In this document: positions 1-5,812 of the stretch, in pieces
Position numbering within the stretch: position 1 is the first letter of the stretch
How the letters are laid out: every line of letters begins with the position of its first letter
Notes under the pieces: model-generated
What the model was told of the DNA's origin: nothing
The model's database searches: none
Seen by the model: only the letters and a program-made list of their open reading frames with translations
Made by a program: the position numbers and the translations under genes
Assembly: GCA_009786275.1 (NCBI GenBank)
Contig: WQTL01000412.1
Coordinates: 1 to 7,478, forward strand
Length of the DNA: 7,478 nucleotides
Direction of reading: 5' to 3'
Source: Bacillota bacterium
GTDB lineage: Bacteria; Bacillota; Clostridia; Oscillospirales; Acutalibacteraceae

Positions 1-20
1 TAACATTGGCCATGTATACT
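1..20 (+). promoter_or_regulatory. Probable promoter of the VTC-DUF4956-CotH operon (partial upstream)
   Basis: TATACT at 15-20 is a good -10 hexamer placed 29 bases before the first ATG, leaving a short leader that contains the ribosome-binding site AAAGGAG (37-43). TAACATT at 1-7 lies exactly 7 bases upstream of the -10. The same TAACATT-N7-TATACT arrangement occurs at 5535-5554 and 6584-6603. Any -35 hexamer would lie outside the window, so the promoter cannot be fully judged. The -10 is seen; promoter activity is inferred. Confidence 0.5.
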
Positions 21-49
21 AACCGCAACGAAACCGAAAGGAGCGAGGC

Positions 50-721
50 ATGAACGGCAGACACGAGTTGAAGTTCTATATCAACGCGGCGGACGCGGCG
101 CTGCTGCGCACACGGCTGCGGGCCGTGGCAAAGCCGGACGAAAACGCCGACGAGGGCGGCGGCTACCACGTGCGCAGCTTGTATTTCGACAATTACGAGG
201 ACAAGGTGGTGATCGAAAAACTCTCCGGCCAGAGCCGCCGCGAGAAATTCCGGCTACGGTACTACGGCGGCGACACATCAATGATCCGGCTGGAGAAAAA
301 GAGCAAGATCAACCGCCTGTGTTACAAAGAAAGCGCGGTACTCACAGCGGATCAATGTACGGCAATTTTGGAGGGCTACTACGACATGGCCCTGAAAAAC
401 CCCGACGCGCCGCTGCTCATGGAGCTTTATGCGAAAATCCGCAGCCAGAACCTGCGGCCGCGGAGCATCGTGGACTACTACCGGGAAGCCTATGTTTTCC
501 GCGCTGGCAACGTGCGCATCACCTTTGATAGCCAAATCAGGACGTCCAACAGCGTTACTGGCTTCCTCAATCCGGCGCTTCCCACGATCCCCGCGGCAAA
601 CGCAACCATCCTGGAGGTCAAGTACGACGGCTTTCTCCCGGACATCATCCGCGACATCGTGCAAATCGGCTTTCGCAATCAAACCGAGTTTTCCAAGTAT
701 CTTGTGGCAAGGCTTGTATAA
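50..721 (+). CDS. VTC-domain polyphosphate polymerase-like protein
   Basis: This is a 223-residue stand-alone VTC domain of the triphosphate-tunnel metalloenzyme fold. The family's best-known member, yeast Vtc4, polymerises polyphosphate from ATP inside a basic tunnel. Tunnel motifs appear in the expected order: RHELKF (4-9, K8), YFD (45-47), KFRLRYY (66-72, with R68 and R70), IRLEKKSK (79-86), RITFD (156-160), LEVKYDG (188-194, with E189 and K191) and a late lysine at 216 in FSKYL. All the expected basic and acidic tunnel positions seem present, so it is probably active. There is no signal peptide or membrane segment, so it should be cytosolic, perhaps docked to the DUF4956 protein encoded 42 bases downstream. 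The ATG start is supported by AAAGGAG 6 bases upstream. The family assignment is strong; polyphosphate synthesis is inferred from family knowledge. Confidence 0.92.
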   Translation: MNGRHELKFYINAADAALLRTRLRAVAKPDENADEGGGYHVRSLYFDNYEDKVVIEKLSGQSRREKFRLRYYGGDTSMIRLEKKSKINRLCYKESAVLTADQCTAILEGYYDMALKNPDAPLLMELYAKIRSQNLRPRSIVDYYREAYVFRAGNVRITFDSQIRTSNSVTGFLNPALPTIPAANATILEVKYDGFLPDIIRDIVQIGFRNQTEFSKYLVARLV

Positions 722-763
722 TCAAACAAACAAAATCAGTAAAATTATCAGGAGGATTTCATC

Positions 764-1441
764 ATGTCAGACATTTTCGAGAAACTATTCAGCTTCAGCT
801 TCCTCAGCAAGGCGGCTACCTTCTCCATCCCGGACATCCTGGCGGCGCTGGGCGTGTCCTTCGCCCTGGGCCTGTTCATCTACTTCGTTTACGTCAAAAC
901 GTACAAGGGCGTGATGCACTCGTCGTCCTTCGGCATCTCTCTCATCGCGATGGACATGATCACGACCCTCGTCATTTTGACGGTATCATCCAACCTGATC
1001 GCCTCGCTGGGCATGGTGGGCGCACTCTCCATTGTGCGTTTCAGAACGGTGGTAAAGGAGCCGCTTGACCTCGTTTACCTGTTCTGGTCTATCACGGCAG
1101 GCATCATCGTGGGCGTGGGCCTTATTCCTCTGGGCATAATCGGCTCCGTTGTGATCGGCTTGATCCTGTTCGTGTTCGTCAACCGTAAGACCAACGACAC
1201 CCCCTACGTCGTCGTGGTCAGCTGTGCCGGGGACGATGCAGAAGCGCAGGCCCTGGCCCTGCTGAAAGGCCAGACGAAAAAGCACGTCGTCAAGGCCAAG
1301 AGCGTGTCCCGCGAAGGCGTGGAGCTCACCGTCGAAGTGCGGCTGAAGGAATCGTCCTCCGCGTTCGTCAATGCGTTACTGGGCGTTGAGGGCGTGTTCA
1401 ACGCCACGCTGGTTTCCTACAATGGCGACTACTATATGTAA
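764..1441 (+). CDS. DUF4956 family membrane protein
   Basis: This 225-residue protein has about four hydrophobic helices (roughly 25-45, 57-80, 103-121 and 122-141). A soluble C-terminal domain follows (about 147-225), with an alternating beta/alpha pattern like a small ferredoxin/ACT-type fold. The stretch GMVGALSIVRFRT (83-95) followed by KEPLDLVYLFWSI (98-110) is the hallmark I recognise for DUF4956. These proteins are regularly encoded beside VTC-domain and CotH proteins in Firmicutes, but their function is not established. AGGAGG at 750-755, 8 bases before the ATG, fixes the start. The gene lies between the VTC and CotH genes with short gaps, consistent with translation from one mRNA. 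A role as membrane anchor, exporter or channel working with the polymerase is inference. Confidence 0.88.
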   Translation: MSDIFEKLFSFSFLSKAATFSIPDILAALGVSFALGLFIYFVYVKTYKGVMHSSSFGISLIAMDMITTLVILTVSSNLIASLGMVGALSIVRFRTVVKEPLDLVYLFWSITAGIIVGVGLIPLGIIGSVVIGLILFVFVNRKTNDTPYVVVVSCAGDDAEAQALALLKGQTKKHVVKAKSVSREGVELTVEVRLKESSSAFVNALLGVEGVFNATLVSYNGDYYM

Positions 1442-1459
1442 TGGGAGGAGTCTCCGACC

Positions 1460-3457
1460 ATGATAACAAGCAAACGACTTTCTGCCATTGTGGCCGTTGC
1501 GCTGTGCGCTTGCCTTGTATTCTGCGGGGTGATCGTCTATGCCAACTATACTATTGAAAGCAGAAAAGCCCCTGAGTACCAGAGCAGGCTCTTTGGGGAC
1601 GAGATTCTCACCATCGACATTCAGGTGGACGAGGACGACTGGCAGGGACTGCTGGACAACGCCCAGGCGAAGGAATGGGTTTCCGGCGATCTGGTCATCA
1701 ACGGCGAGCGCTTTGGCGCGGTGGGTCTGCGGACAAAGGGCAATTCCAGCCTTTCGCAGATGCGAAGCTCGGATAGCGGCAGATACAGCCTGCAATTCAA
1801 AGCCAACAAGTATGTCAAAGGACAGACTTTTTACGGCCTGGACACGTTCTGCATCAACAATCTGCTGGGCGATGCTACCTTTATGAAGGACTACATGGCC
1901 TATGAAATCATGGAGTACGTTGGCGTGGCGGCTCCCCTGCGCAACTTTGCCAGCGTGACGGTCAACGGCGAGGACTACGGCTTCTGCATCGCACTGGAGC
2001 GCTATGACAAGGCGTTTTTGGACAGAGAGTTCGACACCTCGGGTGGGCAGCTCTACAATGTCAAAATCGGCATGGGGATGCGCGGTGACTTCGAGGATAT
2101 GTTCCAGGATGGCGGCGGCAGGCCCCAGGGTGGAATGCCGCAAGGCGGTATGGACTTTGGTGAGCGTGACGGCGGCATGGGTATGATGGGCGGCTTCGGC
2201 GGTCGTGGCGGCGGTGGCTCCCTGCTCTACACCGACGATGACCCCGCCAGCTACAGCTCTATTTTTGATAACGCCGTGTTTAAGAATTCGGAAAAAGACC
2301 AGCAGCGCGTCATTGAGGCCCTGAAAAATCTTAACGCCGGAACCGACTTGGAGAAATACATCGATGTGGATCAGACCCTGCGCTACTTCGCGGCGCATAC
2401 AGTCGTTGTCAACGGCGACAGCTACACCTCGAACATGCAGCAGAATTACTATCTCTACGAGCGCAACGGGAAAATCACTATTTTACCGTGGGACTACGGC
2501 CTCGCGTTCGGCGGATTTATGTCCTCTGGTGGTGCGTCAGGCGTTGTCAACTTCCCCATTGATACTCCCGTTAGCGGGGTGAATATGGAGGATAGGCCAC
2601 TGCTCAACAAGCTGCTGGAAGTGGATGAATATCACGAACGCTACCACGAATATCTACGTGACATTGCTGAGGGCTATCTTCAAAGCGGCCTATGGGAAGA
2701 TGCAATCGACGCCCTTGACAAAAAAATCAACGGCTATGTGAAAAACGACGTTTCGGCATATTTCACGTATGACCAATACCAGGCGTCGCTGCCCGTGTTC
2801 ACACATCTGGGCCTGTTGCGGGCTGAAAGTATCCTAGGCCAGCTGGACGGAACGATCCCCTCCACAAGCGAGGGCCAAAGGGCCGAAGGCGCTGTTCTGG
2901 TGGATGCTTCCGGCATCAACCTCAATGCGCTGGGTTCCATGATGGGTGGCGGCGGTATGGGCGGTGGTGACAGAGGCCAAGGAGACGGCAGAGAGCAGCC
3001 TGGTCAGCAGAACGAACAACCCGGACAGCCAGGTGGCTTTGGCGGCAGACCTGACTTTGGAGGCGGCGATATGCCCGACATGGGCGTCATGGGTGAGGTA
3101 ATGCAAATCCTCATGGCGGCGGGTTTTGAACTGACCGACGAGGTAAAAGCCGCCCTGCTGGAATTAGGCCTCACTGAGGAGCAAATGGAAATGTTCACGA
3201 ATATGCAGGGCATGATGAGCGGTATGGGTGAACGTGGCGGTTTTCCGGGCGGCGGCGGATTCCCCGGCATGAGCGGAGACGCGGAAGGCGGCGGTATGCC
3301 GGGCGGGAACAGGCCGGGTGGAATGGGTATGAGCAATCCATCAAACGGAACTGCGATGATGACAAGTGCAGGATATGCCATCCTGCTCGGCGCATTGTTG
3401 CTTATACTTGCAGGGACGATAATTATCATTGCAAGACCGAAGAAAAATGTGTTATAA
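1460..3457 (+). CDS. CotH-family kinase-like protein with two membrane anchors and Gly/Met-rich tail
   Basis: This 665-residue protein has an N-terminal hydrophobic segment (about 7-28; uncleaved anchor or signal peptide). A CotH domain covers about 46-460, then a Gly/Met/Pro/Gln-rich region (about 494-632) and a C-terminal transmembrane helix (637-658) ending in RPKK. CotH landmarks are RTKGNSS (91-97), LQFK (111-114), CINN (131-134), YGFCIALERYDKAFLDREF (173-191), NGDSYTSNMQQNYYLY (318-333) and PWDYGLAFGG (343-352, metal-binding D345 retained). Many relatives carry a second acidic or Asn residue where G347 stands. Bacillus CotH phosphorylates spore-coat proteins; the substrate here is unknown. 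A Gly-rich insert (218-253) interrupts the kinase domain. GGGAGGAG 9 bases before the ATG supports the start. The domain is expected outside the membrane. The fold assignment is strong; catalytic activity is unproven. Confidence 0.9.
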   Translation: MITSKRLSAIVAVALCACLVFCGVIVYANYTIESRKAPEYQSRLFGDEILTIDIQVDEDDWQGLLDNAQAKEWVSGDLVINGERFGAVGLRTKGNSSLSQMRSSDSGRYSLQFKANKYVKGQTFYGLDTFCINNLLGDATFMKDYMAYEIMEYVGVAAPLRNFASVTVNGEDYGFCIALERYDKAFLDREFDTSGGQLYNVKIGMGMRGDFEDMFQDGGGRPQGGMPQGGMDFGERDGGMGMMGGFGGRGGGGSLLYTDDDPASYSSIFDNAVFKNSEKDQQRVIEALKNLNAGTDLEKYIDVDQTLRYFAAHTVVVNGDSYTSNMQQNYYLYERNGKITILPWDYGLAFGGFMSSGGASGVVNFPIDTPVSGVNMEDRPLLNKLLEVDEYHERYHEYLRDIAEGYLQSGLWEDAIDALDKKINGYVKNDVSAYFTYDQYQASLPVFTHLGLLRAESILGQLDGTIPSTSEGQRAEGAVLVDASGINLNALGSMMGGGGMGGGDRGQGDGREQPGQQNEQPGQPGGFGGRPDFGGGDMPDMGVMGEVMQILMAAGFELTDEVKAALLELGLTEEQMEMFTNMQGMMSGMGERGGFPGGGGFPGMSGDAEGGGMPGGNRPGGMGMSNPSNGTAMMTSAGYAILLGALLLILAGTIIIIARPKKNVL

Positions 3458-3458
3458 T
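3429..3458 (+). promoter_or_regulatory. Possible internal promoter for the two-component pair
   Basis: TTGCAA (3429-3434) and TATAAT (3453-3458) are separated by 18 bases, and the -10 carries an extended TG (TGTTATAAT, 3450-3458). It overlaps the last codons and stop of the CotH gene. Predicted initiation near 3464-3466 would coincide with the GGAGGT ribosome-binding site (3465-3470), leaving an extremely short leader; this is the main argument against it. If real, the regulator and kinase could be made independently of the upstream genes. Confidence 0.35.
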
Positions 3459-3475
3459 AGGCGCGGAGGTGCTTT

Positions 3476-4153
3476 ATGGCGAAAATACTGATATGCGACG
3501 ACGAACCCGGCCTGCGGGCGGTCATCAAGCGCTATGCGCATTTCGAGGGGCACGAAACCACGGAAGCGGGCGACGGCAAGGAAGCCGTGGACGCCTGTGA
3601 GCGGGAGGCTTTCGATCTCATCGTCATGGACATCATGATGCCAGAGATGGACGGCTTCGCGGCGGTACAGGAAATCCGCAAGAACTCCGACGCACCCGTT
3701 ATCATGCTGTCGGCCAAAGGCGAGGAATACGACAAGGTGCTCGGCTTTGAGTTGGGTGTGGACGATTATGTCGTGAAGCCATTTTCCTCCAAGGAAATGA
3801 TGCTGCGCATCAACGCCATATTGCGCAGGACGAGCAAGAACACCTCCAATGCTGAGGGGCACACCGTCTTTACGAAGGGCGGCTTTACGGCAAACCTGAC
3901 GGCCTATAAGATTTTCATCGACGGCGAGCAAGTGGAGCTGGCTCCAAAGCTCTATGATCTGTTGTTCTTCCTTATCCGCAACAAAAACATCGCAGTTCCA
4001 CGCGAAAAAATCCTAACCGAGGTTTGGGGCTTCGACTACTATGGCGACGACAGGACAATTGACACACATATGCGGCTGCTGCGCAAAGCGATGGGGCCAT
4101 ACGCCGATCTCATCAAGACCCTGCGCGGGCTGGGATATAGATTCGAGGGGTGA
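3476..4153 (+). CDS. OmpR/PhoB-family response regulator
   Basis: This 225-residue regulator has a receiver domain (about 1-118): acidic pair D8/D9, phospho-acceptor D52 in VMDIMMPEMDG (50-60), switch residue S79, and K101 in the KPF motif. A winged-helix DNA-binding domain follows (about 128-225), with the recognition-helix region DDRTIDTHMRLLRKAMG (191-207) and the wing RGLGYRF (217-223). All phosphotransfer residues are present, so it should be functional. GGAGGT at 3465-3470 lies 5 bases before the ATG. The gene starts 18 bases after the CotH stop, and its end abuts the kinase gene, its obvious partner. A plausible target is its own operon promoter and the related TAACATT-N7-TATACT sites; that is inference. 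Family assignment is near certain, but I cannot name an orthologue. Confidence 0.96.
   Translation: MAKILICDDEPGLRAVIKRYAHFEGHETTEAGDGKEAVDACEREAFDLIVMDIMMPEMDGFAAVQEIRKNSDAPVIMLSAKGEEYDKVLGFELGVDDYVVKPFSSKEMMLRINAILRRTSKNTSNAEGHTVFTKGGFTANLTAYKIFIDGEQVELAPKLYDLLFFLIRNKNIAVPREKILTEVWGFDYYGDDRTIDTHMRLLRKAMGPYADLIKTLRGLGYRFEG
4145..4150 (+). promoter_or_regulatory. Ribosome-binding site deciding the kinase start
   Basis: GAGGGG is embedded in the last codons of the response regulator. It directly abuts the GTG at 4150, leaving no spacer, but lies 8 bases before the in-frame GTG at 4159, which is the usual distance. This favours the 4159 start. The arrangement suggests translational coupling with the regulator. 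Confidence 0.6.
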
Positions 4154-4158
4154 TCAAT

Positions 4159-5454
4159 GTGAGTAGACTACGGCTGAAATGGAAGATCTTTGGATTCCTG
4201 TTGGGGTTCTGTGTCTTGCTGCTGTGTATCATGTGGCTGTTCCAGTCCCTGTTTTTTAATGATATGTACCAATCAATGCGGGAACAGGAGCTGCAAGACG
4301 CCATCGCCGTTGTGGAGCAGGAGATTGATTCACCACAGTTGCAGACCATCTTGCTGCTGCTTCAGGCGAAGAACAATATCACGGTGCTTCCCGCAGATGA
4401 GGAAATACCGCCCATTCTGCCCGAGAGAAACAGATGGGACAAATTTCAGATGAGCGAAGCCATCACGGAAACCAGACAGTTCACCCTTGAAAGCGGTGAA
4501 CCCATGGTGCTCACATTCCATGCACCAATGGCCCCCGTCGATGGAATGGGCGCAGCTCTGCGAACATCCGGCGTTATGATTCTATTATCTATCATACTGG
4601 CCTTTGTCATCGCCAAGTGGGTTTCGAGGCCCATTGAGGTAATCAACAAAAGCGCCAAGTCCCTTGCAAAAGGTGATTACAGCACACGCTTCGCAGGAAA
4701 GGGCTTCCGTGAAATCGCCGAGCTGTCCGATACTCTCAATACGGCAGCGGTGGAGCTGGGCCGGGTAGAGGGGCTGCGGCGGGAGTTGCTGGCCAATGTA
4801 TCGCATGATCTACGTACGCCGCTTTCTCTGATTTTCAGCTACGCCGAAATGATGCATGATTTCCCCGATGAAGCCAGCCCGGAGCAGACCCAGGTCATCA
4901 TGGACGAAACAAGGCGGCTGACGACCCTGGTCAATGACGTGCTTGATTTATCTAAACTCGAATCCGATATGGAACAGCTCAATGCTTCGCAATTCAGTCT
5001 GACGCAAAAAATCGCGAGAACGACGGAGCGCATGGGCGAGCTGGTGAAAAAAGATGGCTTCAACATTACATTTATCTACGATGTCGATGCCTATGTCAAC
5101 GCGGATAAAACCAAAATTGACCGGGCATTTTATAACCTGCTGATCAATGCCGTCAATTATTCCGGCAACTGCCGGGAAGTCCAGGTGACGCAGACAGCCG
5201 CGGACGGTTTTGTGCGCATCAGCGTTACGGACGGCGGTGAGGGCATATCGCAAGAAGAATTGCCCGCCATATGGGATCGCTACTATAAAAGCGGGAAAAC
5301 ACACAAGCGGGCCTTTACCGGCACAGGGCTGGGGTTGTCCATCGTGAAAAAAGTCATTGAGATGCACGACGGCAGATATGGCGTGGCTTCGGAGGTTGGT
5401 GTGGGCAGCACGTTCTGGTTTGAAATTGCGCTTGACAAATTTGAAAGCGAATGA
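4159..5454 (+). CDS. HAMP-domain sensor histidine kinase
   Basis: From the GTG at 4159 the protein is 431 residues; an upstream in-frame GTG at 4150 would add three and overlap the regulator stop. Order of parts: transmembrane helix 1 (about 10-32), an extracytoplasmic sensor region (33-135), transmembrane helix 2 (136-153), HAMP (154-207), HisKA with H216 in NVSHDLRTPLS (213-223), and HATPase with N-box NLLINA (326-331), DGGEGIS (358-364) and GTGLGLSIVK (388-397). All catalytic motifs are intact. The sensor region is about 100 residues and matches no ligand-binding family I can name. It is the last gene of the operon and is followed by a hairpin at 5469. The adjacent regulator is its likely phospho-acceptor. 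The signal is unknown; envelope or phosphate status would fit the neighbours (inference). Confidence 0.95.
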   Translation: MSRLRLKWKIFGFLLGFCVLLLCIMWLFQSLFFNDMYQSMREQELQDAIAVVEQEIDSPQLQTILLLLQAKNNITVLPADEEIPPILPERNRWDKFQMSEAITETRQFTLESGEPMVLTFHAPMAPVDGMGAALRTSGVMILLSIILAFVIAKWVSRPIEVINKSAKSLAKGDYSTRFAGKGFREIAELSDTLNTAAVELGRVEGLRRELLANVSHDLRTPLSLIFSYAEMMHDFPDEASPEQTQVIMDETRRLTTLVNDVLDLSKLESDMEQLNASQFSLTQKIARTTERMGELVKKDGFNITFIYDVDAYVNADKTKIDRAFYNLLINAVNYSGNCREVQVTQTAADGFVRISVTDGGEGISQEELPAIWDRYYKSGKTHKRAFTGTGLGLSIVKKVIEMHDGRYGVASEVGVGSTFWFEIALDKFESE

Positions 5455-5468
5455 TTACTATCGAATAC

Positions 5469-5502
5469 AAAGCTCCTCGTGAATGCGGGGAGCTTTAAAT
5501 TT
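5469..5502 (+). terminator. Hairpin terminator after the operon
   Basis: AAAGCTCCTCG (5469-5479) pairs with CGGGGAGCTTT (5486-5496) across an 11-pair stem with one G-U wobble and a 6-base loop. It begins 14 bases after the kinase stop. The tail AAATTT is weak in T residues, so termination may be leaky. Confidence 0.7.
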
Positions 5503-5581
5503 CAGTTAGAATTAAGCTAGAATTCATATAGCCATAACATTCCATCTATATACTCAAGACACGCACTTGGACACTGGCAAA
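5501..5581 (+). repeat. Direct repeat, copy 1: duplicated non-coding promoter module
   Basis: This stretch matches 6550-6631. The first 29 bases are diverged (9 or so differences). The core 5530-5581, from AGCCATAACATTCC to CTGGCAAA, differs from copy 2 by one substitution and one single-base indel. It includes a -10 and a short inverted repeat, and precedes the small-peptide gene. No reading frame with a ribosome-binding site covers it, so I read it as regulatory. Confidence 0.85.
5535..5569 (+). promoter_or_regulatory. Promoter and candidate operator of the small-peptide gene
   Basis: TAACATT (5535-5541), 7 bases, TATACT (5549-5554, -10), then the inverted repeat CAAG (5555-5558) N7 CTTG (5566-5569) around the expected start point. 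There is no good -35 at 16-18 bases; TTCATA (5523-5528) is 20 bases away. CCAT is repeated at 5532 and 5542 with a 10-base period, as direct-repeat activator sites often are. An activator-dependent promoter with a downstream repressor site would fit. The motifs are seen; their roles are inferred. Confidence 0.5.
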
Positions 5582-5606
5582 AATACGTAAGAAAGGAGTG
5601 GCAATC

Positions 5607-5723
5607 ATGGATGCAATCTTGGAGTTTTTCACCTCGGCGTGGGACTGGATCGTTGAGTTCTTCCTGAACACCCTCGGGCTGCAGGGCATCTGGGACACCA
5701 TCGCGGGTTTGTTTGGTCTGTAA
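5607..5723 (+). CDS. 38-residue acidic Trp-rich amphipathic peptide
   Basis: This short gene has an excellent ribosome-binding site (AAAGGAG at 5592-5598, 8 bases before the ATG), an upstream promoter and its own terminator, so it is very likely expressed. The peptide has five acidic residues (D2, E6, D13, E17, D30), no Lys, Arg or His, no Cys, and three Trp (W12, W14, W29). On a helical wheel D2, E6, D13 and E17 fall within about 60 degrees, making residues 1-20 a strongly amphipathic helix. A Gly hinge (G24, G27) is followed by a second hydrophobic segment ending LFGL. A diverged partial copy at 6785 keeps 10 of 15 residues with no frameshift and several silent changes, which is good evidence of coding. 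No family recognised. It could be a membrane-active peptide, bacteriocin-like product, secreted signal or a partner of the DUF4474 protein. Confidence 0.8.
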   Translation: MDAILEFFTSAWDWIVEFFLNTLGLQGIWDTIAGLFGL

Positions 5724-5742
5724 AGGCCAACCCATCACCGGC

Positions 5743-5783
5743 AAGGCCCCCACCTAAGCGCAGGCTTGGCGGGGGCCTTTTTT
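5743..5783 (+). terminator. Strong intrinsic terminator after the small peptide
   Basis: AAGGCCCCC (5743-5751) pairs with GGGGGCCTT (5771-5779). The stem extends by two further pairs past one mismatch, and a run of six T residues ends at 5783. It sits between the peptide and the DUF4474 gene, so the latter probably depends on read-through or on a weak promoter I cannot identify. A related hairpin recurs at 6858. Confidence 0.9.
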
Positions 5784-5800
5784 ATCCCAACGATGTAAAT

Positions 5801-5806
5801 AAGGAG
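5801..5806 (+). promoter_or_regulatory. Ribosome-binding site supporting a TTG start
   Basis: AAGGAG lies 6 bases before TTG at 5813. The frame opened there begins with a textbook signal peptide, so TTG is preferred over any later ATG such as codon 33, which would remove the signal. Confidence 0.8.
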
Positions 5807-5812
5807 AGAGCA

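Noticed and set aside
2100..2220. Possible frameshift or tandem-repeat gene in the Gly-rich block of CotH
   Set aside because: The frame stays open on both sides and CotH motifs resume in the same frame, so it is a low-complexity insert.
1376..2398. Long reverse-strand open frame (340 codons) opposite the CotH gene
   Set aside because: It lies wholly against a convincing gene, has a composition rich in His/Val/Ala typical of an antisense shadow, and no recognisable domain.
3004..3528. Reverse-strand Pro/Ser-rich open frame
   Set aside because: It is the complement of the Gly/Met-rich tail of the CotH protein; the Pro-rich reading is a by-product of GGC/GGT codons.
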